DNA of 64,000 nucleotides from Ruegeria halocynthiae (GCF_900106805.1 NZ_FNNP01000011.1:46937-110936); one strand, 5' to 3'; shown: positions 26,176 to 35,229, numbered from the stretch's first letter. The notes: generated from the letters alone by a model not told the origin. Numbers and translations: made by a program.

Positions 26176-27111
26176 ATGGGCAACTTGCCAACAGTTTGTG
26201 CGGCATCTGTAACGCCAGTAGATATCGTAGGCGCAGCCGATACGCAGAAACTTTCTGCGCACTGCCATTGGCTGTTAAACAATGGCTGCGATGGAGTTGT
26301 TCTATTTGGAACAACCGGAGAAGCTGCATCTTTTGGCATCGAAGAGCGACGTTCTGTGCTGGAGGAAATTATCGCATCTGGGATAGATTCCGCACGGTTG
26401 ATCGTGGGTACGGGTTGTTGTTCTGTTGAGGACACGATGCTACTGAGTCGGCACGCTCTGGCAACTGGTTGTGCAGGTATTCTGATACATCCTCCGTTCT
26501 TCTTTAGGCCAGCCACCGATGAAGGCAGCCTGGCTTTTTTTACCGAACTGGTAGAATCCCTTGGAGCTGATGCCCGCGATATAGTTCTTTATCACTTCCC
26601 GGATGCGACCGGTGCGCCAATCAATTCAGCGGTGATCGAGCAGTTGATGGATCGGTACCCGAGTGTGTTTGTGGGGATTAAAGACAGCACTGGAAACCTG
26701 GACAACATGATTGAGTTGTCCCGGCAATTCCCTGATTTGAAGGTGTATACAGGCGACGATCATCTGCTTTGGCCCTTGCTTGAGGCCGGTGGCTATGGCG
26801 CAATCACCGCTACCGCAAATCTGATGCCAAACCTGCTGGCTCAAGTACGCGTAGACTGGCATGAGAAACGGAGTAATGTTCACTCCGCTCACGCGACACT
26901 TTCCCAACTTTGGGAGGAAGTCCTGTTAAAGTTTCCGATTAGCGAAGCCGTAAAAGAAGTGGTCGCGTCAGTATCAGGTGACAATGGGTGGAGGGATCTG
27001 CGACCACCATTATCACCGCTTCCGGTTCCGCTTCGGGTACAACTTGCCCAGATGGTGGCCCCGTTTGCAGATCGATTTCCACTCGGGCTCGGCGAAAGGG
27101 ACGCGAAATGA
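26176..27111 (+). CDS. Dihydrodipicolinate synthase family lyase (DapA/NAL superfamily)
   Basis: A 311-residue class I aldolase-type TIM barrel of the DapA/N-acetylneuraminate lyase family. The GTTGE substrate loop is at 45-49, the catalytic tyrosine Y139 lies in LYHFP and the Schiff-base lysine K169 in GIKDSTG. A good GGAGG site sits ahead of the ATG. Members condense or cleave 2-oxo acids, or deaminate cyclic imines. The gene overlaps the next gene (ATGA), a threonine-dehydratase-like enzyme, and is followed by RidA and an arginase-family pseudogene. This fits cleavage of a 2-oxo acid produced by the dehydratase rather than lysine synthesis. Confidence 0.88.
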   Translation: MGNLPTVCAASVTPVDIVGAADTQKLSAHCHWLLNNGCDGVVLFGTTGEAASFGIEERRSVLEEIIASGIDSARLIVGTGCCSVEDTMLLSRHALATGCAGILIHPPFFFRPATDEGSLAFFTELVESLGADARDIVLYHFPDATGAPINSAVIEQLMDRYPSVFVGIKDSTGNLDNMIELSRQFPDLKVYTGDDHLLWPLLEAGGYGAITATANLMPNLLAQVRVDWHEKRSNVHSAHATLSQLWEEVLLKFPISEAVKEVVASVSGDNGWRDLRPPLSPLPVPLRVQLAQMVAPFADRFPLGLGERDAK

Positions 27112-28103
27112 TAGAGACTTCTGAATATCCTTCATTGCGTGACATCATGATCGCGCGCCAGCGAATTGAACCGGTTATCCGCAGGACCCCTCTGGTGTTT
27201 TCGGAACACTTGTCTGATCGTGCTGGGTTCGAGGTGTGGCTCAAGCTTGAGAATTTACAAATCGCGGGCAGTTTCAAGATCCGTGGGGCGTCGAACCGGA
27301 TTCTGCAGATGACCGACGATGAACGCGCCAGAGGGATCATTGCGGTGTCCAGCGGCAACCATGGGCGTGCGGTAGCTTACCTTGCAAGGCGCCTTGGGAT
27401 CACGGCGAAAATCGTGGTCTGCGACCTTTGCCCAGAAAACAAACGAGTGGCGATGCGATCCTATGGGGCTGAGGTGATCGTGCATGGGGACACGCAGGAC
27501 GATGCGCAGACCCATGCTGAGGACCTGATTGCGCAGGAAGGGTACACATGGGCTGACCCCTACGATGATTTGCATGTGATTGCTGGGCAGGGCACCATTG
27601 CGCTTGAGGCGTTCACTGATCTACCTGACGCGGACATGATCATCGCACCGCTGTCAGGCGGGGGGCTTTTGTCCGGGGTCGCGTTGGCGTCCAAAGCGGT
27701 GTCCCCGAACGTTTCGGTGATCGGGTCTTCGATGGAAATCGAACCTGGCATGGTACGCAGCCTTCAAGCAGGAAAGCCGGTACATGTCGAGGAACACCCA
27801 AGTCTCGCAAGCAGTATTACGGGTGCTATCGGTCTTCGAAACCGATGCACATTTCCGATTGTGCGTGATCTGATGGATCATGCTGTTCTCATTTCTGAAG
27901 ACAGCCTTGCTCCGGAAATGCGTCGCTTTGCAGACAATGAAGGTATGATCGTCGAGGGTGGCTCGGTTACCTCTGTTCTGGCTGCCCTATCGCCAGAAGT
28001 TAAAGAACGCCAGCCCAAACGGGCCATCGTTGTCATAAGCGGACGCAACATTGATCTAGCTACATTTCATCAAGTCACTCAAAATCCTGAGATGATATCA
28101 TGA
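27108..28103 (+). CDS. Threonine dehydratase / EutB-like PLP enzyme
   Basis: A 331-residue fold-type II PLP enzyme. The Schiff-base lysine is K57 in SFKIRGA, the SSGNHG loop is at 81-86 and a GGGLLSG phosphate cup near 183-189. It lacks the ACT-like regulatory tail of biosynthetic IlvA, as do catabolic TdcB, hydroxyaspartate dehydratase and the hydroxyectoine enzyme EutB. It would dehydrate a 3-hydroxy amino acid to an enamine, which the RidA protein encoded next would help hydrolyse. The true start is 27108 (overlapping the upstream stop); the longer frame from 26988 runs over the DapA-like gene. Confidence 0.88.
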   Translation: MIETSEYPSLRDIMIARQRIEPVIRRTPLVFSEHLSDRAGFEVWLKLENLQIAGSFKIRGASNRILQMTDDERARGIIAVSSGNHGRAVAYLARRLGITAKIVVCDLCPENKRVAMRSYGAEVIVHGDTQDDAQTHAEDLIAQEGYTWADPYDDLHVIAGQGTIALEAFTDLPDADMIIAPLSGGGLLSGVALASKAVSPNVSVIGSSMEIEPGMVRSLQAGKPVHVEEHPSLASSITGAIGLRNRCTFPIVRDLMDHAVLISEDSLAPEMRRFADNEGMIVEGGSVTSVLAALSPEVKERQPKRAIVVISGRNIDLATFHQVTQNPEMIS

Positions 28104-28501
28104 AGCATCAGCAACAGCTTATCAGCCATGGATCGCCCAGCAGCGAAAACCTACCTTACTCGACCTATGTAAGAGCAGGCGATTTCATCTATCTTTCCGG
28201 CCTGGTGGGATTTGGTGACAATGACGTAATCGTCCCCGGGGGCGTAGAGCCGGAAACTCATCAAATTATGTCTACCGCAAGATCGCAGCTTGAGTCCGCA
28301 AACGCCTCGCTGTCCGACGTAATTAAAGTCAACGTCTGTCTTCCCGATGTCAGTGATTTCGACGCCTTCAATCTCGTTTATGCTAGGTACTTCTCCACCA
28401 AGGCACCGGCACGCGCCACGATTTGTGCGGGCCTGACCATCGAAGCAGCGGTCGAAATGGAATTCATCGCGTTTAAGCCAGAGCACACTGCAGTCAGTTA
28501 A
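28100..28501 (+). CDS. RidA family (YjgF/YER057c) enamine/imine deaminase
   Basis: A 133-residue protein with the RidA fold signatures SNLPYSTYVRAG-like opening, FIYLSGLVG, the mid-protein DVIKVNVCLPDVSDF block and the substrate arginine in PARATICAG. RidA trims hydrolyse the reactive enamine/imine intermediates released by PLP dehydratases, which fits its place directly behind the EutB-like gene (four-base ATGA overlap). Such pairs are common in catabolic operons. The gene ends 13 bases before the arginase-family pseudogene. Confidence 0.9.
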   Translation: MKHQQQLISHGSPSSENLPYSTYVRAGDFIYLSGLVGFGDNDVIVPGGVEPETHQIMSTARSQLESANASLSDVIKVNVCLPDVSDFDAFNLVYARYFSTKAPARATICAGLTIEAAVEMEFIAFKPEHTAVS

Positions 28502-28514
28502 GAGGAGATTTAGG

Positions 28515-29479
28515 GTGAGTGCACCTGGATATGAAACCGGGCGACTGAACCTGCCCTTCGTCGGGATATCGACATTTGGGAAATACCCCTATGTCAACAA
28601 CTGGGACACAATCGATGCGGATGTAGCGATACTGGGCGCACCATTCGATTTTGGCACTCAATTCCGTCCTGGCGCACGATTTGGTCCGCGTGCGATCCGC
28701 GAGGCGTCGACGCTGTTTTCCTTCGGGCATGGCGGGGCATATGATCATGAGGACGACATCACCTATCTGCCCGCAGAGACAACACGCATCGTTGATCTGG
28801 GGGATGCGGACATTGTTCACACCGATACCGCCGCTAGCCACATCAACATTGAGTTCGGAGTCCGGAAAGGCCTGAAGGCGGGCGCGATTCCAGTTGTTCT
28901 GGGCGGGGATCACTCGGTCAATATTCCCTGCGTGAACGCATTTGAAGAGGATTGTGTCTAATGCGGGCCTATTCATATTGTGCAGATCGATGCGCATTTG
29001 GATTTTGTCGATGAGCGCCACGGCGTGAAGTTTGGTCACGGCAACCCAATGCGCCGGGCCGCTGAGAAATCCTATGTTTCAGGGCTGACGTAAATCGGTA
29101 TCCGCAACGTGTCTTCAACCGCAAAAGAAGGCTATGATGACGCGCGCAGAATGGGATCGGACATCCTGAGCGTCCGACAGACCCGTCGGCTGGGAACTGA
29201 GGCGGTTTTGGATCGGATTCCAGCCGGCGTGCGTAACTATGTGACGATCGATATCGATGGGTTCGACCCATCTATTGCGCCGGGCACGGGCACACCTAGT
29301 CACGGGGGTTTCTGTACTATGAGGTGCTGGAACTGCTGGATGGGTTGATAAAGCGCGGGACTGTTGTGGGGCTCGACCTGGTCGAGGTCGCCCCGGATTA
29401 TGACCATACCGGAACCTCAGCTATTCTGGCGGCACAAATCCTGATGAACACCATCGGGCGGGTACTTCACCACAAGTGA
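28515..29479 (+). pseudogene. Arginase/agmatinase family gene, decayed (two stops, one deletion)
   Basis: The frame from GTG 28515 encodes a ureohydrolase: RPGARFGPRAIREAS, then the metal motif GGDHS. A TAA stop at 28959-28961 follows; the same frame continues with HIVQIDAHLDF, reaches a second TAA at 29091-29093, then IGIRNVSS and TIDIDGFDPSIAPGTGTPSH. A one-base loss near 29311 shifts to LYYEVLELLDGLIKRG and ends HHK at TGA 29477-29479. Both TAA codons are one C-to-T step from CAA, and glutamine is expected in the conserved LTQIGIRN. Metal ligands are all still encoded. It is the last gene of the DapA-like/EutB-like/RidA unit. An intact homologue is at 30463-31443. Confidence 0.85.
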
Positions 29480-29480
29480 G

Positions 29481-30386
29481 TCAAAGCTTGGCGTGAAACC
29501 TTTTGTCGATGGTTGTTTCTAATATGCGTTGTGCGCGCGACAAGCGCACGCCGACGGGGAAGGCGGCCTCGAAATTCGCGTCATAGGAAAACTGCTCGGG
29601 GCAGACCTCTTTCATGCGCCCGGCGGCCAGATAGGGCCGTGCGCATTGGGCAGGCAAGTGCCCCAGAAAACGCCCCGACAGGATGGCGGCGGCAATGCCG
29701 TCCATATTGCCGCTATGAATATGCTCATGCGCGGGTTTCAACCCTCCGGGCCGCAGCGAGCCGCCATAGTAAGAGCGTGAGGCATAGTCATGGGTCTCGA
29801 TCTCATTTCGGTCGGGGTTCTGGATTTCGAACAGCGGGTGGCCGATGCCGCAAAAAAGCGACTGTTGTTCCTTGAACAGCGATACGTACCGCAAACCGGG
29901 CGCATGGTTGGGGAAAGTGTGAATTCCCATATGCAGCTTCTGCTCCAGGATCCGGCGCTCGATTTCAAGGGGTTCCATGACTCGCAGGTGCAGTTTCACG
30001 TCCGGCATGGCATCGCGCAGATCCGAAAGGATGCGGTCAAGGGGAAAGTCCTCATTCCCCAGCAGGGAATCCGCTGTGGCGATCTCCAACTCGCCTGCGA
30101 TCTCGCCGCGCAGGCTGTTGGCGCGAGCGACAAAACCTTGACAATCCTGCAGCAACTCGGTTGCGATCTGATAGATTTCGTGCCCTTCTTCGGTCAACGC
30201 GAACCCGGCCCGTCCCCGACGGCAGAGCCGCATGCCAAGCCGCGTTTCAAGGTCGTTCATCTGGGTGCTGATCGTTGACTGGCTGACATTCAGCGCGATC
30301 TGAGCGCGCGAAAACCCTCCGGCCTCGGCCACGGCGACAAACACGCGCAGCAGATGAAGGTCTGGTGTGGAAATTGAAGTCAGCAT
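29481..30386 (-). CDS. LysR family transcriptional regulator (copy 2)
   Basis: A 301-residue LysR protein, paralogous to the one at 25160-26080. The helix-turn-helix region contains FVAVAEAGGFSRAQIALNVS and ISTQMNDLETRLGMRL, followed by a periplasmic-binding-protein-like effector domain. I prefer the ATG at 30386, since the longer frame to 30422 adds a hydrophobic stretch unlike the family. Its stop is one base from the end of the arginase-family pseudogene. It is divergent from the intact arginase-family gene, so it is the obvious candidate regulator of the hydrolase/kinase/PLP-enzyme operon. Confidence 0.88.
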   Translation of the reverse strand: MLTSISTPDLHLLRVFVAVAEAGGFSRAQIALNVSQSTISTQMNDLETRLGMRLCRRGRAGFALTEEGHEIYQIATELLQDCQGFVARANSLRGEIAGELEIATADSLLGNEDFPLDRILSDLRDAMPDVKLHLRVMEPLEIERRILEQKLHMGIHTFPNHAPGLRYVSLFKEQQSLFCGIGHPLFEIQNPDRNEIETHDYASRSYYGGSLRPGGLKPAHEHIHSGNMDGIAAAILSGRFLGHLPAQCARPYLAAGRMKEVCPEQFSYDANFEAAFPVGVRLSRAQRILETTIDKRFHAKL

Positions 30387-30462
30387 CCCGCTTCCTACGA
30401 TAATTGTCGATGTAATCATCATTTATCATGGGTTGCTCGGCGGTAATCAAGCGTGATTTCTG

Positions 30463-31443
30463 GTGCCAGATGCAGAACAAGGTGTACCTCTCGTGACAGA
30501 ATATATTCCGCCGTCCTCGCCCGATATGTTTGCCCCGCGCTATAGCGGGCTGGCGACTTTCATGCGCACCCCTGTCGCGTCCTCGCTGGCGGATGTGGAC
30601 ATCGGGCTGCTTGGTATCCCATATGATGGCGCGTTGACTAATCGCCCCGGCGCGCGCCATGGTCCGCGCGAGGTGCGCAACCAGTCCAGCCTGATGCGTG
30701 CCATCAATCACGCCACGCGAGTCAACCCTTATGAACTGTGTCGCATCGCGGATGTGGGAGATGTTCCGTTCGACTCGGTTTTTGATATCGAGGCAACTCA
30801 CAAAAACATCACTGATTTCGTCGCACAAATGGTTGCCCGGAACGTTATCCCGCTGTCCTGCGGCGGGGATCATTCGGTATCTCTTCCGATCTTGCGCGCG
30901 GTCGCGCACGAACCGGTGGCGCTGATCCACATTGATGCGCACACGGACACCTGGGACAGCTTTCAGGGATCAAAATTCAACCACGGTGCCCCTTTTCGCC
31001 GCGCCCATGAAGAGGGTCTGATCGACCCCAAGAAAACAGTTCAGATCGGCATTCGCGGCGCGCAGAACATGTCCGAGGGATGGGATTATTCCGAACAGGC
31101 CGGAATGCGGGTGATGTTCATCGAAGAAGTGCAGGAACGCGGCATTTCCGCCATTGTCGAAGAGGCACGCACCGTTGTAGGCGAAGGTCCAGTTTATCTG
31201 AGCTTCGATATCGACAGCATTGATCCGGCCTTTGCGCCCGGCACCGGTACGCCCGAGGTCGCGGGCCTAACCACCGCAGAAGCCATGGCGCTGATCCGCG
31301 GGTTTCGCGGGCTGAATTATGTGGGTGCAGATGTGGTCGAGGTGTCACCGCCTTTCGATGTGGGCGGGATGACGGCGCTGGCAGGGGCGACAGTGATGTA
31401 TGAACTGCTCTGCGTGCTGGCCGAAGCGCGTAGCACGCGGTGA
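30463..31443 (+). CDS. Arginase/agmatinase family guanidino hydrolase
   Basis: A 326-residue ureohydrolase with all binuclear metal ligands: H137 in GGDHS, D158/H160/D162 in DAHTDT and D249/D251 in SFDIDSIDP. RPGARHGPREVR near the start of the fold is typical of agmatinase and guanidinobutyrase/guanidinopropionase types. It would release urea from a guanidino compound, leaving a primary amine. Start choice is uncertain: GTG 30463, or GTG 30493, which begins right before the conserved N-terminus. It is the first of three genes with an APH-fold kinase and an AGXT2L-type PLP enzyme, suggesting that its amine product is phosphorylated and then eliminated. Confidence 0.88.
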   Translation: MPDAEQGVPLVTEYIPPSSPDMFAPRYSGLATFMRTPVASSLADVDIGLLGIPYDGALTNRPGARHGPREVRNQSSLMRAINHATRVNPYELCRIADVGDVPFDSVFDIEATHKNITDFVAQMVARNVIPLSCGGDHSVSLPILRAVAHEPVALIHIDAHTDTWDSFQGSKFNHGAPFRRAHEEGLIDPKKTVQIGIRGAQNMSEGWDYSEQAGMRVMFIEEVQERGISAIVEEARTVVGEGPVYLSFDIDSIDPAFAPGTGTPEVAGLTTAEAMALIRGFRGLNYVGADVVEVSPPFDVGGMTALAGATVMYELLCVLAEARSTR

Positions 31444-31450
31444 TAGTGCA

Positions 31451-32524
31451 ATGACCGAAACCAGCTCGACAGTGACAGATCAGGGCGGGCTGAGCGGCGC
31501 ATATGTCCCCATCTCGCCCGATCACGCCAATGCCGTTTTGCAAGAGCATTATGGTTTTCGGGGCAGGCTACGCCGGTTCGAGACCGAAAAGGACGACACC
31601 TTCCGCGTGTCCTGCGAGGATGGTCGCAAGTTCGTACTGAAAATCGCCAACCCGACCGAACCACTGGAAGAGATCGACTTTCAGACCTGCATGATGCGCT
31701 ACGCGGCAACGCGCGACCCCGCACTTGCGATCCCGGACACTATCCCGACAGTCGCAGGTCAGGACTATGGATTTGTCACCGATGAAGGCGGGCACAAGCG
31801 GGTGGTGCGTGTTCTCAGCTATCTGGACGGGATCCCGCTGGACTCGACCGAATCCAATCCGCGCCAGCGGGTCGAGATCGGCAAGGTACTGGGCCGTTTG
31901 CGGCTGGCCACCGAAGGGTTCGATCATCCCGGTGCCGCGCGGCAATATGCCTGGGACGTACAGCATTTGCTGACACTGGAACATCTGCTGGCCCATGTCG
32001 ATGACCCGTCGCAACGCCAACCGCTTGAACATGGGTTCATGAGGTTCCGGGGGATTGAGCCCGGTCTGCGCCAACGCCGGCAACAGGTGCTGCATAACGA
32101 TTTCAGCAAATCCAACATCGTGGTCGATCACAACCGGCCGGAATTTGTGACCGGAATCATCGACTTTGGCGATTCTGTCAAAACCTCGATTGCGGTGGAT
32201 GTGGCGACAGCCTTGCTCAACCAACTGCCGCAGGGGCCATATGATGATTTGTTCTATCGCGGACGGGATGTGCTGCGCGGCTATTTGCAGGTCACGGAAC
32301 TGACCGAGGATGAGATTGCCCTGATCCCACATCTTGTGATGGGGCGAGTCATTTTGCGCGCATTGCTGACTTTGTGGCGCACTAAAATGTTTCCCGAAAA
32401 CACACGCTATATCATGCGCAATACCTATCAGGGGTGGCATCAGCTGAATTGGTTTCTGGCGCGCAGCCCGGATCAGGTCTCGGACTTATTGATGTCTTTT
32501 GCCGATCAGAAAGGGCGATCGTAG
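31451..32524 (+). CDS. APH-fold small-molecule kinase (hydroxylysine kinase-like)
   Basis: A 357-residue aminoglycoside-phosphotransferase-fold kinase. The ATP lysine is K64 in FVLKIAN, the catalytic Brenner motif HNDFSKSN spans 215-222 and the metal-binding DFGD lies at 238-241. The start at 31451 is seven bases past the hydrolase stop. In animals and many bacteria such kinases (hydroxylysine kinase type) phosphorylate a hydroxyl next to an amine, and the product is split by an AGXT2L PLP phospholyase. Here exactly that partner follows, overlapping by one base. Antibiotic resistance is therefore unlikely. The substrate is unknown. Confidence 0.85.
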   Translation: MTETSSTVTDQGGLSGAYVPISPDHANAVLQEHYGFRGRLRRFETEKDDTFRVSCEDGRKFVLKIANPTEPLEEIDFQTCMMRYAATRDPALAIPDTIPTVAGQDYGFVTDEGGHKRVVRVLSYLDGIPLDSTESNPRQRVEIGKVLGRLRLATEGFDHPGAARQYAWDVQHLLTLEHLLAHVDDPSQRQPLEHGFMRFRGIEPGLRQRRQQVLHNDFSKSNIVVDHNRPEFVTGIIDFGDSVKTSIAVDVATALLNQLPQGPYDDLFYRGRDVLRGYLQVTELTEDEIALIPHLVMGRVILRALLTLWRTKMFPENTRYIMRNTYQGWHQLNWFLARSPDQVSDLLMSFADQKGRS

Positions 32525-33873
32525 TGACCACAGCTCAGAAACCGACTAAACGTGGAAAGATGGTAAACGGGTTCGACCCGGCCAATACTGAAAACCTTGA
32601 CCCGCGTGCGCGCGCCTTTGTCGAACGCCGTGCCCGACTACTGGGTCCGGCTTATCGCCTGTTCTATTCCAATCCGGTGGAATTCAGCCGCGCCAATGGC
32701 GTGTTCTTGTATGACTCGGACGGCAACGAATATCTCGATGCTTACAACAACGTGGTGTCCGTCGGTCACTGCCATCCCCATGTGAACGCAGCCATCGCAA
32801 AGCAGATGGAGGTCATGTGTACCCACACCCGGTACATGCAGGACGGTATTTTGGATTTTGCCGAGACACTGCTGGACACGTTTGAAACCGAAATCGGTCA
32901 CGTCATGTTCACTTGCACGGGGTCTGAAGCCAACGACCTGGCCCTACGCATGGCGAAACACCACACTGGCAATCAGGGCATCATCGTCACATCCGAGGCG
33001 TATCACGGCAACTCGGAACTGACCGCCGGATTCTCGCCGTCGATGGGCGAAAATTCACCGCTGGGAACATGGGTGCGACTGGTGCCTGCGCCCGACACCT
33101 ATCGGGTCGAAACGCAGAATATGGGCGAGTGGCTGGCCGCGCGCGTTTCAGAGCAGATACATGATCTGCACCGGCGTGGGCAGGGGTTGGCAGCTTTTGT
33201 GGCCGATTCACTATTCACCTCGGACGGGATTTTTCCCCAAGATCCGGGGGTGCTTAAACCGGCGCTGGATTTGGTCCGAGACGCGGGCGGCCTGTTTGTG
33301 GCGGACGAGGTGCAATGTGGATTTGCGCGGACTGGCACGCATATGTGGGGATATCAACACCACGACGTGGTGCCTGACATTGTGTCGTTGGGCAAACCGA
33401 TGGGCAACGGTTACCCAGTTGCCGGGATCGCCGTGCGTCCCGAAGTCGCCGAACGGTTTGGACACGACACGCGATACTTCAACACCTTTGGCGGGAACAC
33501 TGTGGCCATGGCTGCAGCCAAGGCGACACTCGAGGTCATTCAGGACGAAAACCTTCAGGAAAACTGTGACCATGTGGGCCGGATCATGCTGGATGGGCTG
33601 CGCGATATTGCGACGCGTCATGAAAGTATCGGCGACGTGCGTGGAACCGGTTTATATATGGGTGTCGAAATGGTGCAGGACCGCGCCACCAAAACTCCGG
33701 ACAGCCGCAGCGCCCTTTCCCTCGTCAACGAATTGCGAGAGCAGCGGATTCTCATTTCGGCCACATCGTTCAATGCTAACGTCCTGAAAATTCGGCCGCA
33801 TCTGACATTTGACAAGGGCCACGCAGACAGATTTCTGACCGGGTTTGAGAAGGCTCTAAAGGCTGTTTCCTGA
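32524..33873 (+). CDS. Class III PLP enzyme, AGXT2L-type (candidate phospholyase)
   Basis: A 449-residue class III aminotransferase-fold enzyme with GSEANDLAL at 133-141, DEVQCGFARTG at 261-271 and the Schiff-base lysine K291 in SLGKPMGNG. AGXT2L1/AGXT2L2 of animals use this fold to eliminate phosphate and ammonia from phosphoethanolamine or phosphohydroxylysine. The one-base overlap with the APH-fold kinase (TAGTG) strongly suggests the same kinase/lyase chemistry. The GTG at 32524 is the natural start; the frame from 32434 overlaps the kinase. A terminator follows at 33893. An ordinary omega-aminotransferase remains possible. Confidence 0.85.
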   Translation: MTTAQKPTKRGKMVNGFDPANTENLDPRARAFVERRARLLGPAYRLFYSNPVEFSRANGVFLYDSDGNEYLDAYNNVVSVGHCHPHVNAAIAKQMEVMCTHTRYMQDGILDFAETLLDTFETEIGHVMFTCTGSEANDLALRMAKHHTGNQGIIVTSEAYHGNSELTAGFSPSMGENSPLGTWVRLVPAPDTYRVETQNMGEWLAARVSEQIHDLHRRGQGLAAFVADSLFTSDGIFPQDPGVLKPALDLVRDAGGLFVADEVQCGFARTGTHMWGYQHHDVVPDIVSLGKPMGNGYPVAGIAVRPEVAERFGHDTRYFNTFGGNTVAMAAAKATLEVIQDENLQENCDHVGRIMLDGLRDIATRHESIGDVRGTGLYMGVEMVQDRATKTPDSRSALSLVNELREQRILISATSFNANVLKIRPHLTFDKGHADRFLTGFEKALKAVS

Positions 33874-33892
33874 TCAAAGCGCCAGTGATTTC

Positions 33893-33926
33893 AAAAGGGG
33901 CGGGCATCAAGTCCGCCCCCTTTTTG
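33893..33926 (+). terminator. Rho-independent terminator
   Basis: GGGGCGG, then a short loop, then CCGCCCCC and five T residues (33921-33925) form a GC-rich hairpin with a T-tail 20 bases after the AGXT2L-type gene. It marks the end of the arginase/kinase/PLP-enzyme operon. Confidence 0.85.
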
Positions 33927-34123
33927 TATATTGTGAAAATAACGTACAGGATTTCTCAACCTGTAATTAAATTGCGAACGAAGTTAATGAGAGCGCCCAT
34001 TACTTCTAAAAAACTAGATGTAAAGTAAACGATTCCTGTATTTTTGATCGCTATTAGCTTGTGTCTCATTCCGGAACGAAGTGGCCGTCAGAGCCATCTC
34101 TTACTCAACAAGGAGACCAAGAC

Positions 34124-35152
34124 ATGCAACACCACTCAATTTTCCGGACAGCCAGAAAAGCCCTTATAGTACCGGCCGCTGTTGTGATGGCGACGAATTT
34201 GTCAGCTGGTACGGCTCAGGCCGAGGACAGCATCAGCTGTATCTTCCCATTCTGGTTCGGCTTCGCGCCCGTGTTCGTCGCGCAGGAGGAAGGTTATTTT
34301 GAAAGCGAAGGGCTTGAGGTGACGACAGCGTTTGACAACGACCGGGCAAACGTGTTGCCCGCGATGGCAAACGGCTCGATTGATTGCACAATGCGCACCA
34401 TCGGTGAAAGCATGTCGCGCCCGCGTCAGCCTGACACAACCGGAACAGTAATTGGAACCATCGACATCTCAATCGGGGCGGACGGGGTCGTTGCATCCAA
34501 GGACGTTCAGTCGGTTGAAGACCTGATCGGCAAAACCATGGCCGGTGAGGTCAATCATCCCGGAACCACCCTGATCCAGCATGCTCTTTCGCAGGTGGGC
34601 AAAAGCATCAAGGACGTGGATATCCAGTTAATCGCCACCGATGACTCGGCAGCGGTGTTCGAGGATCCTAACGTGTCAGCCGTTGCAACTTGGGAACCGA
34701 TGATGAGTTCGATCGTCAAGAATACGTCTCGGGAAGGTGCGCATCTGTTGCTGTCCTCTGCCGATTATGAGGGGCTGATCACTGATGTGATCATTGTCCG
34801 CACTGAGGACCTGCAGGAAAACCCCGAGAAATATGGTAAATTCCTGAGGGGTATTTATCGGGCGATCGACCTTTATAATACCGATCCAGGTAAGTTCGTC
34901 GCCATATCGGCACCGGCTTTCGATGTACCTGAAGACGAAATGATGGAGTCGCTCGCTGGCGTTAAATACACATCCTACGAGGAAAGTGTTAACTATCTGC
35001 CCTCCGCCGCAGGGGATGGTCAGTTGAAAGATGTCTTCGAGTCATTCAACGACATCAACGTGGTGCTCGATCTTCAAGACGCCCCGCTTGACTATCAACC
35101 CTTTGTCGACGGTTCGGTTCTAAATGGGCTGTTCGATGGACAAACGCGCTAA
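34124..35152 (+). CDS. NitT/TauT-type ABC transporter substrate-binding protein
   Basis: A 342-residue periplasmic protein with a Sec signal peptide ending AQA near residue 32, then the SsuA/THI5-like fold: FPFWFGFAPVFVAQEEGYFE, DNDRANVLPAMANGSID and VATWEPMMSS. The start at 34124 has an AAGGAG site. Family members bind sulfonates, nitrate, pyrimidines or other small ring compounds. The neighbouring dehydrogenases and PuuE-like deacetylase suggest a small nitrogen-containing or hydroxylated ligand. A 250-base gap to the upstream terminator holds AT-rich DNA at about 33940-34040 that should contain the promoter. Confidence 0.88.
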   Translation: MQHHSIFRTARKALIVPAAVVMATNLSAGTAQAEDSISCIFPFWFGFAPVFVAQEEGYFESEGLEVTTAFDNDRANVLPAMANGSIDCTMRTIGESMSRPRQPDTTGTVIGTIDISIGADGVVASKDVQSVEDLIGKTMAGEVNHPGTTLIQHALSQVGKSIKDVDIQLIATDDSAAVFEDPNVSAVATWEPMMSSIVKNTSREGAHLLLSSADYEGLITDVIIVRTEDLQENPEKYGKFLRGIYRAIDLYNTDPGKFVAISAPAFDVPEDEMMESLAGVKYTSYEESVNYLPSAAGDGQLKDVFESFNDINVVLDLQDAPLDYQPFVDGSVLNGLFDGQTR

Positions 35153-35229
35153 GCCAATTGCTCTAGCGCCGGCGCCGCTGGCGCGGGGGCAAGACATTCC
35201 TCTGATTTCATAACCAGAAAGAACTAAGC

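Noticed and set aside
21142..28501. A hydroxyectoine (eut/doe) degradation cluster, suggested by EutB-like and EutC-like proteins
   Set aside because: The two genes are in different operons on opposite strands and no EutD/DoeA hydrolase, DoeB deacetylase or Ehu/Tea transporter is present.
31451..32524. Aminoglycoside resistance gene
   Set aside because: The APH fold is shared by many metabolite kinases, and the coupling with a ureohydrolase and an AGXT2L-type enzyme points to metabolism.
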